64,000 nucleotides of DNA from Nocardia neocaledoniensis (lineage in GTDB: Bacteria; Actinomycetota; Actinomycetes; Mycobacteriales; Mycobacteriaceae). The notes under the pieces are model-generated. The model saw only the letters and a program-made list of their open reading frames with translations. It made no database searches and had not been told where the DNA came from. Shown in pieces: positions 38,895 through 47,764 of the stretch; positions within the stretch are counted from its first letter, which is position 1, and the number at the start of each line of letters is the position of its first letter. The DNA is taken from the NCBI RefSeq assembly GCF_003182135.1, contig NZ_QGTL01000001.1, positions 884,688 to 948,687 on the forward strand. The letters are read 5' to 3'. Both the position numbers and the translations under genes were made by a program.

Positions 38895-40457
38895 GTGACT
38901 TTCTCCAGATATGAGCTCGGGTCGGCGGCGGTGGCGATGGTGTTGTGCGGAGCGGCGTCGCTCGCGTGCGCACCGGTGGAGCAACAGTCGTCCGGGCTGC
39001 CGACGTCGATCCGCGACCAACGCGTCACCTGGCACGACTGCGCCGTCGGCGACGACGATCCGGTCGGTGCCCGGCTGGCCGCTGTCGGCGCCCGGTGCGG
39101 TGAATTCTTTGTGCCCGTGGACTATTCGGACCCAGCTGGGGCGACGATCACGATCGCCGTGGCGCGACGGCCCGCGACCGATCCCGCCCGTCGGCTCGGA
39201 ACGCTCGTCGTGGAGACCGGCGGTCCCGGGCCGTCCCGTGACGGGGTCGCCCTGCTGCTCGACGGCCCCGAGGGCGGCCGTGCCGCCGCACCGGAGCTGG
39301 CCGAACGCTACGACCTGGTCGGCATGGACCCGCGCTTCTTCGGCGCGAGCTCGCCCCTCGAATGTGGCTGGCCGACCGGCGAATACCTCGGCCTCGCGCA
39401 GGCGGCGCCGACCGACGGCGCCGGTGTCGGGCGCGCGCTCGACACCGCCCGCGGCCTCGCCGACCGCTGCGTCCCCTGGCGCCACCTGCTGCCGCACGCC
39501 TCGACCCGCGCCGCGGCCCGCGACCTGGACATGTTGCGGACCCTGCTCGGTGAGTCCTCGCTGTCGTACCTGGGCTGGTCGTGGGGCACCTACCTGGGCG
39601 CTGTCTACGCACAGCTGTTCGGTGACCGCGTCGACCGGATGGTCCTCGACAGCCCCCTCGATCCGAATGCCGCCGGTCCCGATCTCACCCGCCACACCGC
39701 CGCCGCCGATGCCGCGGCGCTGGCGGACTGGGCGCGCTGGGCCGCCGAGCGGGACGCCGACCTGGGACTCGGCGCGACCACGGCAGCGGTGCTGGGTGCC
39801 GTCGACGCTCTGATCGCGCGGATCGCCGTCGAGCCGATCGTCCTCGGCGGGGTCACGGTCACCGCGGAACTCGTGCCCGGACTGCTGCTCACCGTGGACG
39901 ATTCCACCGAGTCCTACACCGCCTTCACCGACCAGTTCCGGGCATTGTCCGACGCGGCCGACGGCCTGCCGATCGACCCGCCACCCGCCCTGGCGGCCAA
40001 ACTCGCGCTCTACGCCGACACCGGCGTGACACCCGAGTTCGGTTTCAGCGCCACCGTGGCCAATCAGTGCGCCGACCGCGCGGCCCGGCCGGCCGCCGAC
40101 TACGCCGTCGACATCACGAACCACCGGGACGCGGAGCCGCTGTTCGGCGCCCTCGCCAGGCACCCGGGCCCGTGCGCGTTCTGGCCGGTCCCACCCGCCG
40201 AACCCGCGACCGTGATCGCGAACGACACGCCAGCGCTGCTCGTCGGCGCCGAGGGCGATCCGGTGGCGCCCGCGGCGGGAAGGCACGCGCTCGCAGCGGC
40301 CATGCCCGCCGCCCGTTCCGTCACGCTGCGGCAGGCGTTTCGGCACGGCGTGTACCTCTTCGATCGTTCGGCCTGTGTGGACTCGGCGGTGACCGCCTAT
40401 CTCCTGGACGGCGCAGTGCCCGCGGCCGACGTCACCTGCACGCGCGACGAGGACTAG
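38895..40457 (+). CDS. TAP-like alpha/beta-hydrolase, exported
   Basis: 520 residues from GTG 38895. An N-terminal export segment ends at SLACAP (Cys25), an imperfect lipobox. Fold motifs: ETGGPGPSRDG oxyanion region, LGWSWGTYLG (nucleophile Ser in GxSxG), LVGAEGDPVAP (Asp) and FRHGVYLF (His). Such enzymes are the SlpD/SlpE/tripeptidyl-aminopeptidase group, extracytoplasmic peptidases or esterases. Paralogue of the hydrolase at 47765-49270. Its stop overlaps the convergent response regulator stop by 4 bp. Confidence 0.87.
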   Translation: MTFSRYELGSAAVAMVLCGAASLACAPVEQQSSGLPTSIRDQRVTWHDCAVGDDDPVGARLAAVGARCGEFFVPVDYSDPAGATITIAVARRPATDPARRLGTLVVETGGPGPSRDGVALLLDGPEGGRAAAPELAERYDLVGMDPRFFGASSPLECGWPTGEYLGLAQAAPTDGAGVGRALDTARGLADRCVPWRHLLPHASTRAAARDLDMLRTLLGESSLSYLGWSWGTYLGAVYAQLFGDRVDRMVLDSPLDPNAAGPDLTRHTAAADAAALADWARWAAERDADLGLGATTAAVLGAVDALIARIAVEPIVLGGVTVTAELVPGLLLTVDDSTESYTAFTDQFRALSDAADGLPIDPPPALAAKLALYADTGVTPEFGFSATVANQCADRAARPAADYAVDITNHRDAEPLFGALARHPGPCAFWPVPPAEPATVIANDTPALLVGAEGDPVAPAAGRHALAAAMPAARSVTLRQAFRHGVYLFDRSACVDSAVTAYLLDGAVPAADVTCTRDED

Positions 40458-41092
40458 CCGAGCCCCGCTTCGTGCGCCACGATGACCGCCCGTACTCGAT
40501 CGCGGGCGGCCAACTTGGTCAAGATATGGCGGACATGGGTTTTCACCGTTCCCTCCCCCACCCCGAGGGCGATGGCGATCTCGGCATTGGACGCTCCGGT
40601 GGCCAGGATCCGCAGCACCTCGGTCTCGCGGTGGGTCAACGTGGACACCAGCTCGCGGGCCGCTGGGTCGACCGCCGGGGCGAGCAGGTGCAGCAAACGC
40701 CGGGTGGTCGAGGGGGCCAGCACGGCGTCGCCGGCGTGCACCGAGCGAATGGCGGCCAAGAAGTGTTCGGCCGGAGCGTCTTTGAGCAGGAAGCCGCCGG
40801 CCCCGGCGCGCACGGCGGCCATCGCGTAGTCGTCGACGTCGTAGGTCGTGAGTACGAGCACCCGGGGCGGGTCCGGTGCCGCCATGATCCGGCGGGTCGC
40901 CTCGACGCCGTCGACGCCGGGCATCCGGATGTCCATCACGACCACGTCCGGGGTGAGTCGCGCCGCCGCGTCCACCCCGGTCGCGCCGTCGCCCGCTTCA
41001 CCGATCACCCGCATGTCGGGTTGCGAGTCGACCACCATCCGGAAGCCCGCCCGCACCAGGCCCTGGTCCTCGACCAGCAGCACGCTGATCAT
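40454..41092 (-). CDS. NarL/FixJ-family response regulator (system 3)
   Basis: 212 residues. Receiver with VLLVEDQGLVRAG, phospho-acceptor Asp54 in VVVMDIRMPG, TTYDVDDY, and Lys in FLLKDAPAEH; LuxR HTH (THRETEVLRILATG; EGTVKTHVRHILTKL). The ATG overlaps the stop of the kinase gene (ATGA), so both are translationally coupled. It converges on the TAP-like hydrolase with overlapping stop codons. Confidence 0.92.
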   Translation of the reverse strand: MISVLLVEDQGLVRAGFRMVVDSQPDMRVIGEAGDGATGVDAAARLTPDVVVMDIRMPGVDGVEATRRIMAAPDPPRVLVLTTYDVDDYAMAAVRAGAGGFLLKDAPAEHFLAAIRSVHAGDAVLAPSTTRRLLHLLAPAVDPAARELVSTLTHRETEVLRILATGASNAEIAIALGVGEGTVKTHVRHILTKLAARDRVRAVIVAHEAGLG

Positions 41093-42228
41093 GATCGGCG
41101 CCCGACGGGAACGGTCACGGTCAGCCGGTGCCCGCCCTGCGCCCGGCTCCGCAGCCGCACGCTGCCCCCGTAGGCGCCGACGCGCTCGCGCATGCCGATC
41201 AGCCCGAAGCCGGGGCGCGTGCCGTGTTCGCCCGCTCGCCCGTCGTCGGTGACCTCGATGCGCAGCCGCGACCCGTCGCCGCGGACCGAGACCTCCGCTC
41301 GCGCACCGGGTCCCGCGTGTTTGGCCACGTTGGTGAGTCCTTCCTGCACGATGCGGTAGACGAGCAAACCGAGCCCGGCATCCAGTGGCGGCCCGGCGAG
41401 GTCGATGGTCAGGTCCACCGGCAAGCCCGCGGCGCGCAGGTCGGCGGCGAGGGTGGACAGGTCAGCGACACCGCGCGCGGGGGCCGGATCGGGGTCGGTG
41501 TGCGGCTCTTCGCGCAGGACCCCGATGGCGCGGCGGGTTTCGGCGAGGGCGGCCCGTCCCTGATCACCGATGGCGGCCAGCGCCTCGATCGCCTGCCCGG
41601 GGTCGGCGCGGGCGGCGTAGCGGCCGCCGTCAGCCTGGGCGATGACCACAGCCAGCGAGTGGGCGAGGATGTCGTGCAGGTCGCGGGCGATGCGGGTGCG
41701 TTCTTCCAGGACCGCGTGCCGGGTCAGCGCCGCGATTTCCCCGCGCCGGGACCGCTGCCAGGATCCCGCCAGCCAGGCCGCGACCACGATCCCGGCCAGC
41801 GCGACGCCCACCAGGACATGCGCGAGCGGGGGCATCGGCAGCTGCGGCCAGCTCCAGCCGCCGAGCGCCGCCCCGAGCAGACCCGCCAGCAGACCGGCGC
41901 GGCCTGCCCATCGCGCGCCGTGGGCCGCGAGGGTGAAGATCGCCAGCGGCACCGCGACATCGGCGGGCAACGCGCCGGTGGTGGCGCGCACACTCGCCCA
42001 CTGGGCGAAGGCCACCACGGCGATGATCGCCGCCGACGCCTCGGGCCACCGGCGCCGCACCGCGAGGGGGCCGAGCAGCGCCACCGAGAACACGTAGTAG
42101 TCGAGGTCGGCGTCCACCAGCAGACCGGCGCCCACGCACAGCACGACCAGTACCGACACCATGACAGCGTCGGCCCGTACGGGGTGGCACGCCCACCATC
42201 GCACCAGGCGTTCGTCCAGCATGGACAC
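41089..42228 (-). CDS. DesK-type sensor histidine kinase (system 3)
   Basis: 379 residues. Five membrane helices (about 20-155) with minimal loops; EERTRIARDLHDILAHSLA with phospho-acceptor His185; catalytic segments YRIVQEGLTNVAKHAG and FGLIGMRERVGAYGG. The family usually responds to membrane state or cell-wall antibiotics. Upstream is a TetR gene on the same strand, separated by two terminator-like hairpins, so the kinase has its own promoter. Confidence 0.92.
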   Translation of the reverse strand: MSMLDERLVRWWACHPVRADAVMVSVLVVLCVGAGLLVDADLDYYVFSVALLGPLAVRRRWPEASAAIIAVVAFAQWASVRATTGALPADVAVPLAIFTLAAHGARWAGRAGLLAGLLGAALGGWSWPQLPMPPLAHVLVGVALAGIVVAAWLAGSWQRSRRGEIAALTRHAVLEERTRIARDLHDILAHSLAVVIAQADGGRYAARADPGQAIEALAAIGDQGRAALAETRRAIGVLREEPHTDPDPAPARGVADLSTLAADLRAAGLPVDLTIDLAGPPLDAGLGLLVYRIVQEGLTNVAKHAGPGARAEVSVRGDGSRLRIEVTDDGRAGEHGTRPGFGLIGMRERVGAYGGSVRLRSRAQGGHRLTVTVPVGRRS

Positions 42229-42333
42229 ACCCTAGAGCGCGCGACACACGGCGGCGTCGACCCGAAGGGTGACTCCGGTGCCGCGGCGGTCATCCTTCCG
42301 GAATAGGGGTCTCCCCACCCAGCCACCGCACGC

Positions 42334-42378
42334 CGGCCCCGGAGGCAACGGGGCCGTTTCCGCCTCCGGTGGCGGAAA
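42334..42378 (-). terminator. Tandem hairpins after tetR-like gene
   Basis: TTTCCGCC/GGCGGAAA (8-bp stem, 6-base loop, 42357-42378) followed directly by CGGCCCCG/CGGGGCCG (8-bp stem, 7-base loop, 42334-42356). They start nine bases after the TetR stop codon. Confidence 0.6.
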
Positions 42379-42386
42379 GGCTTGCG

Positions 42387-42956
42387 TCACAGCAGTAGTC
42401 GGTCGACCAGCCCGTCGAGGTAGTCCGGGGTGAGCGGGACCATGCCGAACAGGACGCGGATGTACATCGGGGCCAGGATGTGGTCGAGCACGCCCGTCGC
42501 GTCGGGGGCTCGCTCGCCCCGATCGCGGGCACGATCCAGCATGGTCTGCAGCTGCCGCATCCGCTCGGCGCCGAGCTCGGCGAAAGGCTGCTGACCGTCG
42601 AGACCGTTGCTGGACAGCGCGACGGCCAGGCGAACGACCGCCAAGCCGTCGGGTCCGGTGATCTCGCGTGCCACATTCGCCGCGTAGGCGCGCAGATCAC
42701 CCTCGAGGCTGCCGGTGTCGGGCATCGGCGACTGCGTGTTGAGCCTGGTCAGCGTCACGTCGGCGAGCAGTGCCTCCAAGCTGCCCCATCGGCGGTAGAT
42801 GCTGCTGTCGGCCACGCCGGCACGTGCCGCGACCTCACCGACCGTGAAGTTGCCGTAGCCGCGCTCACGGATCAGGGCGGTGGCCGCCTCGTGTACCTGG
42901 GCGCCGACGCGAGCGCTGCGACCGCCGGGTCGTGCGGCCCGCTGTCGATCAGTCAT
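42387..42956 (-). CDS. TetR-family regulator of the adjacent efflux pump
   Basis: 189 residues. HTH at about 35-58 (FTVGEVAARAGVADSSIYRR); C-terminal TetR_C_11-like ligand domain. Divergent from the DHA2 transporter gene; the 132-bp region between them holds a 28-bp near-perfect palindrome plus an extra half-site. Almost certainly represses the pump and itself; the inducer is probably a pump substrate. Confidence 0.92.
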   Translation of the reverse strand: MTDRQRAARPGGRSARVGAQVHEAATALIRERGYGNFTVGEVAARAGVADSSIYRRWGSLEALLADVTLTRLNTQSPMPDTGSLEGDLRAYAANVAREITGPDGLAVVRLAVALSSNGLDGQQPFAELGAERMRQLQTMLDRARDRGERAPDATGVLDHILAPMYIRVLFGMVPLTPDYLDGLVDRLLL

Positions 42957-42965
42957 GCCGACACC

Positions 42966-43038
42966 TTAACGCAGTCGGCCTTGCGTTTGTGCGCACTGCC
43001 CGCTACCGTCCACTAACGCAGTCACAACTGCATTAGTG
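42966..43038. promoter_or_regulatory. TetR operator of efflux pump plus extra half-site
   Basis: CACTAACGCAGT (43011-43022)-N4-ACTGCATTAGTG (43027-43038), a 28-bp inverted repeat with one mismatched pair. A third half-site TTAACGCAGT lies at 42966-42975 beside the TetR start codon. Confidence 0.7.
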
Positions 43039-43088
43039 TCGGCCGCCTCGCGGGCGGCCCGATGCGTCGAGCGATGGGAGATACCCGG

Positions 43089-44534
43089 ATGGGTGAAACG
43101 GCGAAGGCCGTACACGGCCGAGCGCAGCGAGCAGTGCTGCTCACGGTGGCTTGCCTCGGCCAGTTCATGGTGCTGCTCGACAACACCATCGTGGGGGCGG
43201 CGCTGCCCGATATGCAGCACCGACTGCACACTCAATTGACCGGCCTGCAGTGGATCGTCGACGCGTACGTGCTGGTGGTCGCGATGCTGCTGCTGTCCGG
43301 CGGGGTCTTCGCCGACCGGTTCGGCCGCAAACGGGTATATCTGACCGGCGTCGCGGTGTTCACCCTCGCGTCGGCGTTGTGCGCGTTCGCGCCCTCGCTC
43401 GGCTGGCTGCTCGCCGGCCGGGTGCTGCAGGGCGTCGGGGCCGCCGCGCTGAGCCCTGCCTCGCTGGCACTGGTCGCGGCCGCCTATCCGGTGCCGCAGG
43501 AACGCGTGAAGGCGATCGGGCTGTGGGCCGGACTCAGCGGAATCGGCCTGGCCGCGGGCCCCGTCGCGGGCGGCATACTGACCGACGCCTTCGGTTGGCC
43601 CGCCATCTTCCTGGTCAATCTGCCCATCGGCGCGGTCCTGCTCGTGGTCGGTCTGCGCACTCTCGACGAGACCAGCAATCCGAACTCGCCCGCGATCGAC
43701 ATCCCGGGCACAGCGCTGTCCGCCCTGGGGGTCGGGGCGATGACGTACGGACTGATCGAGGGCGGTGCCCGCGGCTGGACCTCACCACCGATCCTGGGCG
43801 CCTTCGCCGTCGCCGCGGTCTTTCTCGCCGCGTTCCTCGTCGTGGAAGCGCGCCGCCGCGCACCGATGCTGCCGCTGCGGCTGTTCCGGGAGCAGCTGTT
43901 CACCGTGTCCAACGCCGCCATGATCGTGGTGGGGTTCGCGCTGATGGGCTCGTCGTTCTTCTTCTCCCAGTTCTTCGTGTACGTCCAGGGCAGCTCGATC
44001 CTGCGGGCCGGCCTGCAGACCCTGCCGCTGTCGCTCGCCATGGTGATCGTCAGCCCGTACGCGGGTCGGCTCGCCGCCCGGTACGGCTTCCGCGTCGTGA
44101 CCACCACCGGTCTGGCGCTGGCCGGTGGTGGCCTGGTGACGCTGGGTACGGTGCACGCCGACACCGGCTACGGCAATGTCTGGTGGCGACTGGGAGTCAT
44201 CGGCATCGGCTTCGCGCTGACCATGTCCCCACTGACCGGGGCCGCGATCCAGGCGGTCAGCCCACACGAGGGCGGCCTCGCCTCCGGCATCAGCAGCACC
44301 GCCCGGCAGATCGGCGCGGTGCTCGGCGTCGCGGTCCTCGGAGCCGTCGTCCGCACGCGGCAAGCAGGCGGCGCGTCCTTCGAGACCGCACTCGACAACG
44401 CCTTCGTGGTGGCAGGCGCCGTCACCCTCGTCGCCGCTCTGTGCACCGGATTGTGGCTGGTGCGGCCGGATTCACGAGATGCCACCGATGGCCGCCCCGC
44501 CGCGAACGCGGAACTCGCGACCAGCTCGGCGTAG
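43089..44534 (+). CDS. MFS drug efflux transporter, DHA2 (EmrB/QacA) family
   Basis: 481 residues from ATG 43089 (GGGAG eight bases upstream); in-frame ATGs at 43062 and 43074 are less well spaced. Fourteen predicted membrane helices. Helix 1 has FMVLLDNTIVGAALPDM; motif A is FADRFGRKRVYLTG; helix 5 carries motif C (SGIGLAAGPVAGGILTD). Proton-driven export of hydrophobic drugs or dyes is expected. Controlled by the divergent TetR regulator. Confidence 0.93.
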   Translation: MGETAKAVHGRAQRAVLLTVACLGQFMVLLDNTIVGAALPDMQHRLHTQLTGLQWIVDAYVLVVAMLLLSGGVFADRFGRKRVYLTGVAVFTLASALCAFAPSLGWLLAGRVLQGVGAAALSPASLALVAAAYPVPQERVKAIGLWAGLSGIGLAAGPVAGGILTDAFGWPAIFLVNLPIGAVLLVVGLRTLDETSNPNSPAIDIPGTALSALGVGAMTYGLIEGGARGWTSPPILGAFAVAAVFLAAFLVVEARRRAPMLPLRLFREQLFTVSNAAMIVVGFALMGSSFFFSQFFVYVQGSSILRAGLQTLPLSLAMVIVSPYAGRLAARYGFRVVTTTGLALAGGGLVTLGTVHADTGYGNVWWRLGVIGIGFALTMSPLTGAAIQAVSPHEGGLASGISSTARQIGAVLGVAVLGAVVRTRQAGGASFETALDNAFVVAGAVTLVAALCTGLWLVRPDSRDATDGRPAANAELATSSA

Positions 44535-44626
44535 TCGTCAGCCGGGATTCGCCGTCTCGCCGACGGCAAGATCTCGGGGCTCCACCGATGGCCGGGTCCG
44601 TGTCCGGGATCCGGTCATCGGGGCGC

Positions 44627-45325
44627 TCAGGTGTTGCGGTCGGGGTCGATGCGTTCGTGGCTGGTCAACAGCAGGTGGTCGAAGGCGGTCAGGGTTTCCG
44701 GTGGCGGGGGTGGGACCAGTTTCAGGTCCGCGATCACCTGGGCGGCGATGTCGCGGAGTTTGATGTTGGCTTCCTGGGATCGCCACACCAGCACCTTGAA
44801 TGCCTGGTCGGCGTCGATGCGGTACATGCGCATCAGCACGCCTTTGGCTTGCTCGATCACCGCGCGGGCGGCCACGACGCCGGTCATCGCCTCGCCGACC
44901 GCCTCGCCCGCGGCGGTGGCGGCCGCGGCGTCGACGGTGTCGGACAGGTCCAGGTAGTAGCCGGTGGTGGCCACCGGTTCGCCGTGGTCGTCGAGGACAC
45001 GATCGGCGAGCACCATCACCGCGTGCACGCGACCGGCGGTGTCGAGGAAGCGGTGCCTGCTCGAGAACGGAGCGCCTTCGGCGATGGTGCGGTCGATCAG
45101 GCCGGCCACGACGTCGCGGTCGTCGGGATGTTTGTGGGAGAGCAGCAGTTCGGTGGTCGGCTCGATCTCGCCGGGGACGTAACCGTGCATCCGGTAGACC
45201 TCCGGCGACCATTCCCAGCGGCCGGTGGTGAACCAGAAGGTGAACGTCCCGACGTGCGCGGGCCGGTAGGCGCGCGCGAACCGCTCGTCGTCGTGGCCCG
45301 CCTGCGCGGAATCGGATTCGGTCAC
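44627..45325 (-). CDS. PAS-ANTAR RNA-binding regulator
   Basis: 232 residues from GTG 45325 (GGATGGAG upstream). A PAS fold spans about 25-130 (FTFWFTTGRWEWSPEVYRMH; PEDRD-like HPDDRDV). The C-terminal ANTAR domain (about 155-215) has AVIEQAKGVLMRMYRIDADQ and AFKVLVWRSQ, the helices that bind two-stem-loop antiterminator RNAs. Sensing by PAS would control antitermination; the target transcript is unknown. Mycobacterial relatives (Rv1626 and PAS-ANTAR proteins) are regulators of lipid metabolism or stress. Confidence 0.88.
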   Translation of the reverse strand: MTESDSAQAGHDDERFARAYRPAHVGTFTFWFTTGRWEWSPEVYRMHGYVPGEIEPTTELLLSHKHPDDRDVVAGLIDRTIAEGAPFSSRHRFLDTAGRVHAVMVLADRVLDDHGEPVATTGYYLDLSDTVDAAAATAAGEAVGEAMTGVVAARAVIEQAKGVLMRMYRIDADQAFKVLVWRSQEANIKLRDIAAQVIADLKLVPPPPPETLTAFDHLLLTSHERIDPDRNT

Positions 45326-45416
45326 AGCTCCATCCTCGAGTGGGGTGCGGATCCGGCCTGCTCGCGCAGCTGCCGGCGGGACGATCACCTTGGTGGTCGC
45401 GGCATCGGCCGCCGGG

Positions 45417-45779
45417 TCAGGCAGCCAGTGCTCGTCGGGTCCGACGTGACAACGAGCGCCTGCTCGCCCTCGACAGCCGAGCGGACGAGGCGTCGATGGC
45501 GGATTCGTCGTAGGTCAGGATTCGGACGGCTTCGGGCCCACGGCCGGTGTCGGTCACGGTGAAGACCACGCGCTGCCCGGCACGGAGGGTCTTGTAGCCG
45601 GGCGAGTCGATGGCCGTGAAGTCGCAGAACACCGCGGACCCACCGCGGTCGGGTGCCAGGAACCCGAAGCCTTTCTCGGCGTCGAACCAGTCGACCCGGC
45701 CGGGCTGCCAGGCGACGGAGTCGGTACCGGCGTGGCGGTGCGGGTCAGTAGGCGAGGCAAGAGAGGTCGTCGTCGACAC
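45417..45779 (-). CDS. Cold-shock-domain protein
   Basis: 120 residues from GTG 45779 (GGAG eight bases upstream). The CSD fold is at about 26-85: GRVDWFDAEKGFGFLAPD with the RNP1-like KGFGF, then VFCDFTAIDSPGY in place of the usual VFVHFSAI. A Ser/Arg-rich basic tail (about 95-120) follows, unlike the standard 67-residue CspA proteins. Single-strand nucleic-acid binding is expected. It overlaps the short upstream ORF by 35 bp. Confidence 0.85.
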   Translation of the reverse strand: MSTTTSLASPTDPHRHAGTDSVAWQPGRVDWFDAEKGFGFLAPDRGGSAVFCDFTAIDSPGYKTLRAGQRVVFTVTDTGRGPEAVRILTYDESAIDASSARLSRASRRSLSRRTRRALAA

Positions 45780-45954
45780 AGGAAACGCTCCATGCTTGGT
45801 CGATACGGTCGGACAGATCAGCGGCGGCGAGCCCGTGCGCGGACTCACCGGCCCGCACCGCGGCCACATCGAGGCCCGACTCGCGGTCGGCGTCGAAGAC
45901 GAAGGTCTCCTGGTCGGCGTGGTCGGCCTGGGTGGCGGTCGGTAAGACGGTCAT
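45745..45954 (-). CDS. Short ORF in the cold-shock operon
   Basis: 69 residues from ATG 45954, preceded by a strong GAGGAGGATCCG ribosome site. Acidic and soluble with two Cys (VSCVDDDLSC). Family not recognised. Its end overlaps the start of the cold-shock gene by 35 bp in another frame, so translation of the two is probably coupled. It follows a structured leader. Confidence 0.6.
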   Translation of the reverse strand: MTVLPTATQADHADQETFVFDADRESGLDVAAVRAGESAHGLAAADLSDRIDQAWSVSCVDDDLSCLAY

Positions 45955-45993
45955 CGGATCCTCCTCGAATTTCGCTGTCGGACGGTGTCGGAG

Positions 45994-46029
45994 CCGGTGG
46001 CCGAGCCCCCGCCAGGGTTCGGCCACCGG
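45994..46029 (-). promoter_or_regulatory. Leader hairpin of the cold-shock transcript
   Basis: CCGGTGGCCGA pairs perfectly with TCGGCCACCGG (11-bp stem, 14-base loop), beginning 39 bases 5' of the short ORF's start codon. A structured 5' leader is typical of cold-shock mRNAs; a regulatory role is inferred. Confidence 0.45.
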
Positions 46030-46526
46030 ACTCGAGGGGAGTCGAACTCATCGGAAGAGTCCTTCGCTCGATACACATCACCTCCTCGTCGCTACCGGGC
46101 TGATCGAAACCAGCCATCAGTCTTCAGATTATCTCTGCCATCCGGCATAGATATTATTTAGCAACAGACCAAGATGAGCGCAAGTGCCGAGGTCGAAGTG
46201 CTTGCCGAAGCGTCAGGTAGCTGGTCGCGGTGTTGCCGTCCCACACCGCCGGACCCCACACGCTTTCGAGGGCGACGGGGCGCCGCGTCGGATATGTCGC
46301 GGCGATTCCACGGCACACGCCAGTGTGGGTTCCGGTGCCGGTCGGGTGCGTCGCTCACGCCGTGATGTTCACCGGCGTGGTGGTGCTGGCACCACCACGC
46401 GGGCCCGGCAGGCGCTACCCGGTTTTCGGGTGCGCGCGGCATGGGCGCGCGACCTGGGGATTCCTAGGCTCGAATCGTCGGGAACGCAATGGCTTCCGCG
46501 ACTCGAACAGGAGGAAGACACTGCTC
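46030..46526. other. Intergenic region, no gene seen
   Basis: About 500 bp between the cold-shock leader and the serine hydrolase lipoprotein. Open frames here show no family pattern. The stretch 46125-46185 is distinctly AT-rich for this genome (ATAGATATTATTTAGCAA) and is likely to hold the cold-shock promoter on the minus strand. Confidence 0.5.
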
Positions 46527-47705
46527 ATGAACCCATTTCGGCGCAACTCCGGTAGAGCGGTACTCGCGGTCGTCGTGACCGGCGCGGTGCTCGCCGTGGC
46601 CGCGTGCGGTGAGACGTCGGTGGACGCGGTGACCGAGGCGAAGACGCCACCGCCCGCCGTGGCCACCGCGATGGACACGGTGGTGGGCCAAGGGTTCCCC
46701 GGTGTGCAGGTGGTGATCGACGGCCCCGCCGGCCATCGCACGTTCACCGCGGGCGTCGGCGACCTCGGCACGCGTGCGCCCTTCCCGGACGACGCGCGCG
46801 TCCGGATCGGCAGCAACACCAAGACCTACGTGGCGACGGTGATCATGCAGCTGGTCGCCGAGGGCGAGATCGATCTCGACGCACCGATCGAGCGCTACCT
46901 GCCCGGGGTGGTGCGGGGCAACGGCAACGACGGCAACCGGATCACGGTGCGACAGATGTTGCAGCACACCAGCGGAGTGCCGGACTACGTCGGCTCCGGT
47001 GCGGACATCACCACCCAGAGCTCCGAACAGCTCGACCCGGACGACGAAGCGCTGCGGTGGCAGCACTTCGAGATGGCCGACCTGGTCCGCCGGGCGATGA
47101 CGATGCCGCCGCAGTTCGAGCCGGGTGCGAAATCTGTGTACACGAACACCAATTACCTGCTGGCCGGTCTGCTGATCGAGCGGGTCACGGGCAATGCGGC
47201 CGCCGACGAGATCGGGCGCCGGATCCTCGAACCGCTCGGCCTGCGCGACACCTATGTGCCCGCGGCCCGCGAAACCGGCATCCGCGGCCCGCACGCCCGC
47301 GGGTACCACCAGATCGACGGCGCACCGGTCGATTTCACCGACTTCGACCCGTCGTGGGCCGCGACCGCGGGCGACATGGTCGCCACCGCGACCGACCTGA
47401 ACCGGTTCTTCACCGCCCTGCTGTCCGGAGAACTGCTCCCGCCGGCGCAGTTGGCCGAGATGCAGCGCACCGTGCCGTTCGACCGCATGCCGGGCGCGGG
47501 GTACGGCCTGGCGCTGATCGAGCGGACCACATCGTGTGGCACGCAGGTGTGGGGCCACGGCGGCAGCATCGTCGGCTTCGCGACGCGCAACGCCGTGACC
47601 GCCGAGGGCACTGCGGTGACCGTCACGGTCAACCAGCTGCCGAGCACCGAGGCACAGGCCGACGCGGTCGACAAGCTGCTGGATGCCGCCCTGTGCGCCT
47701 CGTGA
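46527..47705 (+). CDS. Serine hydrolase lipoprotein, class C beta-lactamase/D,D-peptidase family
   Basis: 392 residues from ATG 46527 (AGGAGGAAG). Signal peptide with good lipobox LAVAAC (Cys27). Motifs: SNTK (Ser96/Lys99), Tyr-x-Asn in VYTNTNY (205-207), and HGG in VWGHGGSIVGF replacing KTG. These are the features of the AmpC-like Beta-lactamase (PF00144) family, mostly D-alanyl-D-alanine carboxypeptidases, esterases or peptidases in the envelope. It lies 59 bp upstream of the TAP-like lipoprotein and is probably co-transcribed. Confidence 0.9.
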   Translation: MNPFRRNSGRAVLAVVVTGAVLAVAACGETSVDAVTEAKTPPPAVATAMDTVVGQGFPGVQVVIDGPAGHRTFTAGVGDLGTRAPFPDDARVRIGSNTKTYVATVIMQLVAEGEIDLDAPIERYLPGVVRGNGNDGNRITVRQMLQHTSGVPDYVGSGADITTQSSEQLDPDDEALRWQHFEMADLVRRAMTMPPQFEPGAKSVYTNTNYLLAGLLIERVTGNAAADEIGRRILEPLGLRDTYVPAARETGIRGPHARGYHQIDGAPVDFTDFDPSWAATAGDMVATATDLNRFFTALLSGELLPPAQLAEMQRTVPFDRMPGAGYGLALIERTTSCGTQVWGHGGSIVGFATRNAVTAEGTAVTVTVNQLPSTEAQADAVDKLLDAALCAS

Positions 47706-47764
47706 CCACGTGGTGCCACCGGCCCCCGAACAGGGTGCGGCCGAACAACTTCCGAGGAGAAACT

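Noticed and set aside
46158..46442. 94-codon minus-strand open frame upstream of the serine hydrolase lipoprotein
   Set aside because: Composition resembles noncoding shadow (His/Arg/Pro-rich); no start signal.
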